The notes under the pieces: generated by a model
Seen by the model: the letters and a program-made list of their open reading frames with translations, nothing else
What the model was told of the DNA's origin: nothing
Database searches by the model: none
Assembly: GCA_945957305.1 (NCBI GenBank)
Contig: CAMFLN010000147.1
Span: forward strand, 1 to 7,035
Source of the DNA: an uncultured Planctomycetaceae bacterium
GTDB taxonomy: Bacteria > Planctomycetota > Planctomycetia > Pirellulales > JACPPG01
Direction of reading: 5' to 3'
DNA: 7,035 bases
Made by a program: the position numbers and the translations under genes
Shown: one piece after another, positions 1 to 6,814 of the stretch
How the letters are laid out: each line of letters starts with the position of its first letter
Position numbering within the stretch: position 1 is the stretch's first letter

Positions 1-1
1 C

Positions 2-31
2 CCCGAAGACCCTGATTGGGAGCACGAGTAG
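2..31 (+). CDS. 3' end of an upstream gene, probably cytochrome c oxidase subunit I (partial)
   Basis: The second frame reads PEDPDWEHE and then TAG at 29-31, with the rest of the gene lying outside the window. The stop codon overlaps the AGGA ribosome binding site of the subunit III gene, which is how a gene end packed inside an operon would look. Subunit I usually lies directly before subunit III in oxidase operons, and an acidic tail is plausible for it. Nine residues cannot identify a family, so the identity rests on context alone. Subunit II or an unrelated protein is possible. Confidence 0.4.
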   Translation, partial: PEDPDWEHE

Positions 32-33
32 GA
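30..33 (+). promoter_or_regulatory. Ribosome binding site deciding the subunit III start
   Basis: AGGA lies 8 bases before the ATG at 42 and overlaps the upstream TAG (29-31). Subunit III has three in-frame Met codons (residues 1, 8 and 13). The other two have no equally good purine-rich site at proper spacing, so the first is preferred. The overlap suggests translational coupling to the upstream gene. Confidence 0.5.
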
Positions 34-41
34 CCACGCAC

Positions 42-680
42 ATGCACGCACAGGGCAATTCTATGTCGAGCAACGCGATGTCCCGCCGTCATGGGGCCGG
101 CGCGCACGTCGAATTTGATTTCGACGAAGCGCATCGCGTGCGCGTCGGCATGGTCTGCTTTCTCTGCTCCGAAGTTGCCTTCTTCGGCACGCTGATCGTG
201 GCTTACCTGACTTACCTGGGGCAGGATACAACCGGACCGACGCCGGCCGAAGTTTTAAGCCGGCCGCTCGTCGTGGCAGGCACGGCGGCGCTCTTGGCCA
301 GCAGCCTGACTGCGCACCTGGCCGTCTCGGCGCTTGCGAAGGGGGCGATGGCCAGGTTCCGCGCTTGTCTGGCGGCGACGATCTCGCTGGGAGTTTTGTT
401 TCTCGCCGGTACGGCTGTCGAATGGCAAGGTCTGATCCGAGACAAGGGATTGTTGATCAGCACAAACCTGTTCGGGACGACCTACTACACGTTGGTCGGC
501 TTTCATGCCCTGCACGTCACAGTCGGCGTGCTGTTGCTTTCGCTGATGTTAGTTCTGTCGCAGGCCGGAGTTGTTTCGCGCGAGCATCGCGAAGGTTTTG
601 AAGTGGTCAGCTGGTACTGGCATTTTGTCGATGGTGTCTGGGTCGTGGTTTTTACGGTCGTATATGTTATTGGATTTTGA
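42..680 (+). CDS. ctaE: Cytochrome c oxidase subunit III (heme-copper oxidase, short form)
   Basis: This is the integral membrane subunit III of an aa3/caa3-type oxidase, which stabilises the catalytic subunit I in the cytoplasmic membrane. The 212 residues hold a hydrophilic head of about 33 residues and five hydrophobic helices (about 34-58, 75-97, 106-127, 146-172, 190-211). This matches the five-helix short bacterial form, not the seven-helix mitochondrial one. Family hallmarks are visible: SEVAFFG with Glu44 in the first helix, the acidic EW pair at 127-128, TTYYTLVGFHALHV at 147-160, and WYWHFVDGVW at 191-200 near the end. The start at 42 is supported by AGGA 8 bases upstream; Met8 and Met13 are alternative starts. 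It is followed after 33 bases by an unfamiliar membrane protein gene. The quinol-oxidase homologue CyoC is similar, but the neighbouring bc complex and cytochromes c favour a cytochrome c oxidase. Confidence 0.92.
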   Translation: MHAQGNSMSSNAMSRRHGAGAHVEFDFDEAHRVRVGMVCFLCSEVAFFGTLIVAYLTYLGQDTTGPTPAEVLSRPLVVAGTAALLASSLTAHLAVSALAKGAMARFRACLAATISLGVLFLAGTAVEWQGLIRDKGLLISTNLFGTTYYTLVGFHALHVTVGVLLLSLMLVLSQAGVVSREHREGFEVVSWYWHFVDGVWVVVFTVVYVIGF

Positions 681-713
681 ACGTCGGGCGCGAGAGTCTG
701 TCAAGGAATCGGC

Positions 714-1520
714 ATGAGCGAAGCGCACCCCGAAAGCGAATTTGCCGAGCGCGGCGAGTCGGTCACGCTGCCGACTCCCACCGCGGCACCCCTGATTGTG
801 GCGCTGGGAGTCACGCTGCTGGCCGCTGGCTGCGTGACCAGTTGGGTATTGTCCGGGCTCGGAGCCGTGTTGCTCTGTGGCGCGCTGGTGAGTTGGGGAG
901 CGCAGCTGCTGCCTGGCCGCGGTGAAATGGAACTGGCCTGGGTGCCCAGCGAGCTGCGCGTGCAGCCGATCACGCCGCACCGCGCGACGGTCGAGCCGCG
1001 CGCGCGGGGATTCGTGCGGCGCATGCAAGTGCCCGAGCAAGTGCATCCCTATTCGACCGGCCTGCGCGGCGGGCTGGTGGGGGGCGCGGCGATGGCGGTT
1101 GTGGCCTTGGCCTACGGCATCGTCAGCCATCGCGGCATTTGGTATCCGGTCAACCAGCTGGAAGAAATGACCGGCGTCGAATTGGAACAATTCAACGCAA
1201 CGGCGCTGGTGCTGGGGATTGTGATTCACAGCATTGTCTCGGCGGGCGCGGGATTGTTTTACAGCATTCTGTTGCCGACCTTGCCACGATTTCCCGTGTT
1301 GTGGGGCGGGTTGGTCGCGCCGCTTTTATGGACCGGGGGCATCTACGGCTTCATGGGAGTATTGAATCCCGTGATGAACTCGCGAGTCGATTGGCCGTGG
1401 TTTGTCGCCTCGCAAGTGGTGTATGGCCTGGTGACTGGACTGGTCGTCGTGCGCTCGCGCAAGGTGCCGGCATCCCGCGACCGCACGCGCGCCGGTCAGG
1501 AACGGATCGACAGGCCATGA
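714..1520 (+). CDS. Uncharacterised six-helix membrane protein in an oxidase/bc cluster
   Basis: I do not recognise a named family. The 268-residue product begins with a polar stretch of about 25 residues, then a hairpin of two helices (about 26-43 and 46-66). A polar, probably cytoplasmic segment of about 50 residues follows (67-117), then four more helices (about 118-137, 163-187, 195-215, 228-247) and a basic tail. Notable motifs are HPYSTGLRGG before helix 3, GIWYPVN at 141-147 after it, APLLWTGGIYG in helix 5 and DWPWFVASQ at the start of helix 6. I see no heme (CxxCH) motif and no clear metal site. AAGGA at 703-707 lies 6 bases before the ATG, a strong start signal. The stop overlaps the cytochrome c start (ATGA, 1517-1520). 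It sits where many oxidase operons have the small subunit IV, and its first hairpin may play that part; this is inference. Confidence 0.8.
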   Translation: MSEAHPESEFAERGESVTLPTPTAAPLIVALGVTLLAAGCVTSWVLSGLGAVLLCGALVSWGAQLLPGRGEMELAWVPSELRVQPITPHRATVEPRARGFVRRMQVPEQVHPYSTGLRGGLVGGAAMAVVALAYGIVSHRGIWYPVNQLEEMTGVELEQFNATALVLGIVIHSIVSAGAGLFYSILLPTLPRFPVLWGGLVAPLLWTGGIYGFMGVLNPVMNSRVDWPWFVASQVVYGLVTGLVVVRSRKVPASRDRTRAGQERIDRP

Positions 1521-2299
1521 AAGCAACGCACGAAATCAGCGCCGCCTCGAAGCTCGGCCTGCGTACTGTCGCAATACTCTTCCTGTTGTTCGCGGCGGGA
1601 ATTTCTGGCTGCGGTCGCCGCTTGGCGCAAGAGCGTTTCGAACGTCCCGAAGACGTGCGCAATTTTGACGAGCTCTTTGCGCACAACTGTTCGGGCTGCC
1701 ACGGCGCAGCCGGGCGGCTCGGGCCTGCGCCACCGCTCAACGATCCGTTGTTTCTGGCGATCATTCCCGAGGCCGAGCTGACGCGCGTCGTGTCGCAGGG
1801 GCGCACTGCGACGCTGATGCCTCCGTTTGCGCGCGAGCAGGGGGGACCACTGACAGCCGAGCAGATCGCCATTCTGGTGCGCGGTATTCGCAGCAAATGG
1901 TCCAACGCAGAAGCCGCCGGGCCTGGACCGCTGCCCGACTATCTGGCGTCCTCAAGCGCGACGGCCACGACTTCGCTCGAGAACAAAGAGATCGCATTGC
2001 AGGTCTTCGGCTCCTCGTGCAGTACTTGCCATGGTTCCCATGGTCAAGGTGGAAAAGAGGCCGGCGCGCTGCGCGACCCTGCGCTTTTGTCTTTGCTCAG
2101 CGAGCAAGCCTTGCGGCGCATCGTGATCACAGGGCGACCGGATCTTGGCATGCCCGATTTTCGTCGCTTAGGGGCCATGCTGCCGGCGGGGCAACCGCTG
2201 ACGAATCAACAAATCTCGGACGTTGTCGCCCTGGTTTCCTCTTGGCGGCATCCTCACGAGCCGGCCGCTCCTTTGCACAAGTCGTCAGGTGGACAATGA
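1517..2299 (+). CDS. Di-heme c-type cytochrome lipoprotein
   Basis: A 260-residue electron carrier, probably anchored by lipid to the outer face of the cytoplasmic membrane. A basic N-terminus and hydrophobic stretch (about 17-30) end in the lipobox ISGC, with Cys32 the predicted lipidated residue. Two class I cytochrome c domains follow. The first has CSGCH at 58-62 and probable axial Met101 (LMPPF). The second has CSTCH at 168-172 and probable axial Met212 (GMPDF). They are joined by a Pro/Ser/Ala-rich linker (about 134-153). I chose the ATG at 1517 because it overlaps the preceding stop and directly precedes the signal sequence; the open frame extends further upstream without a sensible leader. 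The gene overlaps the Rieske gene by four bases. Its place between oxidase and bc genes suggests that it passes electrons from the bc complex to the oxidase (inference). Confidence 0.9.
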   Translation: MKATHEISAASKLGLRTVAILFLLFAAGISGCGRRLAQERFERPEDVRNFDELFAHNCSGCHGAAGRLGPAPPLNDPLFLAIIPEAELTRVVSQGRTATLMPPFAREQGGPLTAEQIAILVRGIRSKWSNAEAAGPGPLPDYLASSSATATTSLENKEIALQVFGSSCSTCHGSHGQGGKEAGALRDPALLSLLSEQALRRIVITGRPDLGMPDFRRLGAMLPAGQPLTNQQISDVVALVSSWRHPHEPAAPLHKSSGGQ

Positions 2300-2788
2300 C
2301 TGTTTCACAGACAACGAATTCACCGTCGACCGCGGCGCCGCACGACCCACAGCGCCGGCATGTCTTGGGCTGGGCCAGTGCTGTGTTCGGAGCGCTAGCG
2401 ACCGCGGCCGCGGGGGTGCCGATTCTTGGGTATTTATTTTCGCCGCTGCTGCGCACGCCGGCCAATCAATGGATCGATTTGGGCGCGGTGGAAGATTTTC
2501 CTGAAAAGCAAACGCGACTGGTTGATTTTGGCGGCGTACGTGCGTCGCGCGAACGCGGAAGAATTCCAGGTCTTCTCCGTAAATTGCACGCACTTGGGTT
2601 GTCCTGTTTCGTGGTTTCCGCAGTCGGGCTTGTTCCTCTGTCCGTGCCATGGCGGCGTGTATTACGAGGACGGTAACCGCGCTTCGGGTCCGCCGCCGCG
2701 CGGTCTCTACGTCTACGAGAGTCGTGTCGCGGCTGGCCGGTTGTCGATTCGGGCTGGCCGCTTGCCCACGCTCGGGCAACCGACCTGA
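2296..2788 (+). pseudogene. qcrA: Rieske [2Fe-2S] protein of a cytochrome bc complex, reading frame broken
   Basis: The Rieske subunit takes the first electron from quinol. The first part (ATG at 2296, overlapping the cytochrome c stop) encodes a polar head, twin arginines R20-R21 (RRHVLGW), a membrane anchor (about 25-51) and the lead-in WIDLGAVEDFPEKQTRLVDF. The cluster-binding part lies in the next frame: CTHLGC at 2585-2602 and CPCHGG at 2639-2656, followed by VYYEDGNRASGPPPRGL and the stop at 2786-2788. The switch falls near 2530, between LVDF and AAYVRR. Family members usually have about 15 more residues there, so a deletion of 3n+2 bases fits better than a single inserted base. Read without a switch, the first frame ends at 2676 as a 126-residue product lacking the cluster. 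All neighbouring genes are intact, so an assembly or sequencing error is a strong alternative to real gene loss. Confidence 0.88.
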
Positions 2789-2803
2789 ACGAGAAAAGCT
2801 GAT

Positions 2804-4252
2804 ATGCAAAAACTCTTGGGCAACACGATCGATTGGCTCGACCGCCGGTTGGGCTTGCGCAGCGCCTTTCTGCCGATCTTGACGCATCCTGTCCCGCGCG
2901 GATTGGGATGGTTCTACGTTTTTGGCAGCGCTACGCTGAGCATGTTCCTGCTGCAGATCATTACCGGAATCTGCCTGGCTCTGGTCTATGTGCCGTCGGC
3001 CAGCGATGCCTATACGAGCCTGGAATATTTGAATCGGGAACAGCCGCTGGGCTGGCTGCTGCGCGCGGTCCATTATTGGAGCGCCTCGGGCATGGTGGTC
3101 CTGCTGGCGCTGCATGCCACGCGCGTTTTCTTGATGGGAGCGTTCAAGTATCCGCGCGAGCTGACGTGGCTGCTGGGCGTTGGGCTGTTGTTCACAACGT
3201 TGGGACTGGCGTTTACGGGGCAGGTCTTGCGTTGGGACCAGGATGCGTACTGGGGCGTGGGAGTAGGCGCCGCGATGATGGGACGTGTGCCAGTCGTCGG
3301 GCCGGCGCTGGTGCATGTGTTGCTCGGCGGCGCCAACATCGGCGGAGAGACGTTAAGCCGGTTCTTCGGCTTGCACGTGTTCGTGCTGCCTGGGCTCACG
3401 ATCCTGTTGCTCGTGCCGCATTTGTACTTGGTGGTGCGACAAGGAATCTCGGCGCGCCCGCGCGCGGGGAAACCGGTTGATCCTCGCACTTACGACGCGG
3501 AATATGCCGCGGAGCTGGCCGCGGGCGAGCCGTTCTTTCCCTACGATTTTACGAAGGACGCAATTTTTTCCGCCTGCTGCGTTCTCGTTGTGTTCACGCT
3601 CGCGGTGTATTTCGGGCCGAAAGGGCCCAGTGGACCGCCGGATCCGACGTTGATCGCTGCCGAGCCACGCCCCGATTGGTACTTTCTACCTTTGTTTGCG
3701 CTCTTGGCGCTGTCTCCGCCCGAGATGGAAACGGCCATCATGTTGGTGATGCCTGTCGTGCTGGTGGCGGTGCTGGTGTTGGTCCCTTTTGTCGCGGGGA
3801 AGGGAGAACGCAGCCCCCGTCGGCGCCCGGTTGCAGTCTTGTTCGTACTCGTGTTCTTTGTCATCTATGGAGTGCTTGGCTATTTAGGAAACGTGGCTCC
3901 GTGGTCGCCGGATATGAACGCCTGGAGCGGAACACCAGTTCCAGAACGCATGGTCAAGAACCTGACCCCTGCGCAGTTGCAGGGCGCCGCCGTGCTGCAA
4001 AACAAAACTTGTCGCAATTGTCACGCCCTGGATGGAGAAGGAGGGCGTCGCGGGCCTGACCTGACCAGTGTCGCCACGCGCCTGACGCGCGATGAGCTGA
4101 TCCGGCAGGTCATCCAGGGGGGCGGCAACATGCCGGCCTACGGTCAGCAATTATCGCCGGCCGAAGTTGAAGTGCTTGTCTCGTTCCTCACAACGCTCAA
4201 GCCAGACGGTGAACCGCGGCCGCATGCCGGGGACGTGGCGGCTGATCAATAG
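2804..4252 (+). CDS. Cytochrome b/subunit IV/cytochrome c fusion (bc complex core)
   Basis: This 482-residue protein joins three parts that are often separate. Residues 1-215 are a b6-type four-helix heme-b domain. The probable heme ligands are H90 and H104, and H191 and H206, so the helix D pair has 14 intervening residues as in b6. Residues about 245-365 are a subunit IV-like three-helix domain whose Qo motif reads PDWY (290-293) in place of PEWY. Residues about 385-470 are a class I cytochrome c with CRNCH at 403-407 and probable axial Met443 (GGNMPAYG). The motif LRWDQDAYW (142-150) replaces the usual LPWDQ. The position aligned with the heme-ci cysteine of b6f and Bacillus appears to be Val39. 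Start ATG at 2804 lies 15 bases after the Rieske stop, with only a weak purine-rich site (2791-2798). It forms the quinol-oxidising core with the Rieske protein and delivers electrons outward through its own heme c. Confidence 0.93.
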   Translation: MQKLLGNTIDWLDRRLGLRSAFLPILTHPVPRGLGWFYVFGSATLSMFLLQIITGICLALVYVPSASDAYTSLEYLNREQPLGWLLRAVHYWSASGMVVLLALHATRVFLMGAFKYPRELTWLLGVGLLFTTLGLAFTGQVLRWDQDAYWGVGVGAAMMGRVPVVGPALVHVLLGGANIGGETLSRFFGLHVFVLPGLTILLLVPHLYLVVRQGISARPRAGKPVDPRTYDAEYAAELAAGEPFFPYDFTKDAIFSACCVLVVFTLAVYFGPKGPSGPPDPTLIAAEPRPDWYFLPLFALLALSPPEMETAIMLVMPVVLVAVLVLVPFVAGKGERSPRRRPVAVLFVLVFFVIYGVLGYLGNVAPWSPDMNAWSGTPVPERMVKNLTPAQLQGAAVLQNKTCRNCHALDGEGGRRGPDLTSVATRLTRDELIRQVIQGGGNMPAYGQQLSPAEVEVLVSFLTTLKPDGEPRPHAGDVAADQ

Positions 4253-4303
4253 GACGGGCGTGGAGATCATCTCGGGAGCTGCGGCAAAGAAAGCTGTCAA
4301 CAA
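4253..4303. other. 51-base gap, the longest spacer in the window
   Basis: It separates the cytochrome b/c gene from the CtaG fusion gene. GAGATCATCTC at 4263-4273 is an 11-base near-palindrome with a one-base centre, which cannot form a terminator hairpin. There is no T-run and no convincing -35/-10 pair. AAAGAAAG at 4286-4293 is the only purine-rich stretch close to the ATG at 4304, so that ribosome binding site is weak. Confidence 0.4.
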
Positions 4304-6796
4304 ATGAACCCCAGCTTCGCCGCTTTTCTGCGCTCCTGGCCGTCTTGTCCATGGACCATGATTTCACTGCTCGTCCCGGGGGTGATCTACGCGCGCGGGT
4401 GGCTGGCGCTGGTGCGTCGCGGCAGCCCGGTGTTTCGCCCGCGGCAGCTGGTCGCCTTCGAGTGCGGGCTCGTGGTGCTCTATCTCGCCTTGTGTTCGCC
4501 GCTGGATGAATTTGCGGGGCTGCTCTTATCGGCGCATATGGTGCAGCATCTGCTGCTGATGTTCGTGGCGCCGCCGCTGCTGTGCTACGGCGCGCCGCAA
4601 ATGACTTTCTTGTCAGGCATTCCTGCGCCCGTGCTCGAATACTGGGTCATGCCGGTGCTGCACCAGAAGGGGATCAAGCGCGGTATCGAATTGTTGACGC
4701 ATCCGGTCGCCGCGTGGGGAGTTGCAGCACTCGTACTGTGGCTGTGGCATGTGCCGTATTTTTACGAACTTGCGCTGTCGAGTTCGCGGTGGCACTACGT
4801 GGAACATGCGTGCTTCTTTTGGAGTTCGTTTCTGTTCTGGTGGCCCGTCTTACAGCCTTATCCCAGCCGCGCCGTCTGGCCGCGCGCGGCGATGTTGCCG
4901 TATCTATTTGCGGCTTCCCTGCCGGCAACCGTGTTATGTGCCTTCCTGTCGTTTTCGGATCGGGTGTTGTACCCGCGGTACGAGGCAGTGCCATCGTTCG
5001 CGGGGAGATCGCCGCTGGTGGACCAGGCGCTGGCCGGAGCGCTCATGTGGAGCGTGGGCCTCGTGGCGTATCTGGTGCCGCTGGTGCTCATCGGTTATGA
5101 GCTCTTGCTGCGCTCTGCCACGAATGAGGGTTCTCGCAGACGGCAATCGCAACTGGCGGCCGATCCGTTGCGCATCAGGCCCCCGCACCACGCGGTGACG
5201 AACGTTGTCACGCTGAGCAGCCACTACGGCAAGACTGACCGTAGCCTTGCAGTATTAACAGCGGATCAAATCGCGCCGTGGCGAGAAAGGAAGGACGCGA
5301 TCGAGGACCGCAGACTCGAGCCGCGAACTTATTCTGCAACGGTCGAAAGAGGCACAACTACCGCTGCTGCAGGGGGGGCGCCCCTCGATCTGTTGCAGGC
5401 GCCCTACCTGGGAATTGTGCTGCGGTCGCTTGGCACTCGCCGCATCGCGCAGAGCTTGTTGTTTGGATTGGCGCTGCTGATTATGCTCGACGGATGGTGC
5501 GGGCCACAGTTTGCTCCACTCAACCTGGCAGGCGTGCTCCCGTGGGTGCACTGGCGCGGCTTTGTCGTGCTGACGCTCTTGTTGGCCGGCAACTTCTTTT
5601 GCATGGCTTGCCCACTGATGTTGCCGCGGGCCGTCGCGCGGCGATTCGTGAAACCGCTTTTGGCGTGGCCCGCCGCGCTGCGCAGCAAGTGGTTGGCCCT
5701 GGCACTACTCGCGGTTTTCTTTTGGGCTTATGAGGCGTTTGACCTATGGTCGCGTCCGGCGTGGACGGCCTGGATCATGCTCGGCTACTTCCTGACGGCG
5801 CTAACGATCGATGTGCTGTTTACCGGGGCGTCGTTCTGCAAATACGTGTGCCCGATCGGCCAGTTTCAATTTGTGCAATCGCTGGTCTCGCCGTGGCAAG
5901 TCGCCGTTCGCGATGCTCAGGTATGTGCTTCCTGCCGTACCAAAGAGTGCATTCAGGGGAGCGAAAGCACGCGCGGTTGTGAAATGCAGCTGTATGTGCC
6001 GCGCAAGGCGAGCAACCTGGATTGCACGTTTTGCCTGGACTGTGTGCGCGCATGCCCGGTATCGAACATCGGTGTCTTGGCGACTGGTGCTGACGCCGCG
6101 ACGTCTCGCGATGTCTCGGTTGCGGGGCGCGAAGAACGCCAACCCCTGCGAGCGGACGTAGCGGCATTGCTGTTGTTCATGGGTTTCGCCGCGTTCGCCA
6201 ATGCCGCGGGCATGGTGGCACCGGTGGTTGCCGCGGAACAGTGGATCGCTGTGCGCGGGAACCTGGCCATCTGGCTTGCTGAAACCGGGTATCTCATATT
6301 GTCGCTGATTGTGCTGCCTTTGACGGCGATTGGTGTCACCGCCGCTATCGCGCGACATTTTGCCCAGACCGGAGAGACGATTGCGCAAAACGTGGTTGCT
6401 TATGCTGGGGCCCTGGTGCCGCTGGGAGCGGCCATGTGGCTGGCGCATTACGGATTCCATCTCGTCGTGGGCGCGACGGCCCTGGTGCCAGCCTCGTTGC
6501 GATTCTGTGCCGACTGGGGATTCTCCCTGGCAGTGAATGACTGGGTAGTAAAGAGCTGCTGCGCCGCTACGCCGCCAGGCTGGCTATTGCGTGCCGAGAT
6601 TCTGATTCTCGACCTGGGTTTGCTCGCCGGACTCCATCGCGCCTATCAGATTGCCAGCCGACGCCACAAGGCGTGGCAACCAACATTGGCGGCCTGTTTG
6701 CCCTGGTGTCTGCTCATCGGGGGACTATTTGCGCTCGGTCTCTGGTTGCTGTACCAGCCGATGGAAATGCGGGGAGCGGTTCCGGAAATGCCCTAG
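4304..6796 (+). CDS. CtaG-type oxidase assembly factor fused to a membrane polyferredoxin
   Basis: The 830 residues contain two families. Residues 1-270 match caa3_CtaG, linked to copper insertion into heme-copper oxidases: several helices, SAHMVQHLLLMFVAPPLL (76-93), LWLWHVPYFYE (145-155), HYVEH (164-168), LSFSDRVLYPRY (215-226) and DQALAGALMW (240-249). A polar linker of about 95 residues follows (271-365). Residues 366-830 resemble NapH/CcoG-type Fe-S membrane proteins: FCMACP (432-437), CKYVCPIGQF (512-521), then C541, C544, C549, C559 and a ferredoxin run C574, C577, C580, C584-Pro, enough for two [4Fe-4S] clusters. About five more helices follow (617-640, 656-682, 694-721, 765-785, 797-817), with extra cysteines C735, C752 and C753 in a loop. 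The CcoG C-terminal periplasmic domain is absent. The Fe-S part may supply electrons for copper reduction during oxidase assembly (inference). A run of seven G (5372-5378) in the linker is a possible slip site. Confidence 0.9.
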   Translation: MNPSFAAFLRSWPSCPWTMISLLVPGVIYARGWLALVRRGSPVFRPRQLVAFECGLVVLYLALCSPLDEFAGLLLSAHMVQHLLLMFVAPPLLCYGAPQMTFLSGIPAPVLEYWVMPVLHQKGIKRGIELLTHPVAAWGVAALVLWLWHVPYFYELALSSSRWHYVEHACFFWSSFLFWWPVLQPYPSRAVWPRAAMLPYLFAASLPATVLCAFLSFSDRVLYPRYEAVPSFAGRSPLVDQALAGALMWSVGLVAYLVPLVLIGYELLLRSATNEGSRRRQSQLAADPLRIRPPHHAVTNVVTLSSHYGKTDRSLAVLTADQIAPWRERKDAIEDRRLEPRTYSATVERGTTTAAAGGAPLDLLQAPYLGIVLRSLGTRRIAQSLLFGLALLIMLDGWCGPQFAPLNLAGVLPWVHWRGFVVLTLLLAGNFFCMACPLMLPRAVARRFVKPLLAWPAALRSKWLALALLAVFFWAYEAFDLWSRPAWTAWIMLGYFLTALTIDVLFTGASFCKYVCPIGQFQFVQSLVSPWQVAVRDAQVCASCRTKECIQGSESTRGCEMQLYVPRKASNLDCTFCLDCVRACPVSNIGVLATGADAATSRDVSVAGREERQPLRADVAALLLFMGFAAFANAAGMVAPVVAAEQWIAVRGNLAIWLAETGYLILSLIVLPLTAIGVTAAIARHFAQTGETIAQNVVAYAGALVPLGAAMWLAHYGFHLVVGATALVPASLRFCADWGFSLAVNDWVVKSCCAATPPGWLLRAEILILDLGLLAGLHRAYQIASRRHKAWQPTLAACLPWCLLIGGLFALGLWLLYQPMEMRGAVPEMP

Positions 6797-6814
6797 ACGG
6801 GTTGGGAATGCATT

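Noticed and set aside
549..1229. Long minus-strand open frame opposite subunit III and the membrane protein
   Set aside because: Composition is rich in Arg, Gln and His, as expected for an antisense shadow of GC-rich genes, and the plus strand has well-supported genes there.
2426..2788. A separate gene starting at ATG 2426 encoding the Rieske cluster domain alone
   Set aside because: Its first 35 residues are the Rieske anchor region read in the wrong frame, and it lacks a membrane anchor or export signal. It is better explained as the second half of a broken Rieske gene.
2285..3316. 343-codon minus-strand open frame opposite the Rieske and cytochrome b genes
   Set aside because: No recognisable domain, low-complexity Gln/Arg/Ala content, and it lies opposite unmistakable heme and Fe-S motifs on the plus strand.
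4263..4273. GAGATCATCTC near-palindrome before the CtaG fusion gene
   Set aside because: Only five bases per arm with a one-base centre; it is short enough to occur by chance and there is no promoter beside it to regulate.
5801..6460. 219-codon minus-strand open frame inside the fusion gene
   Set aside because: It lies opposite the cysteine-rich cluster motifs of the real gene, has shadow-like composition and no plausible start context.
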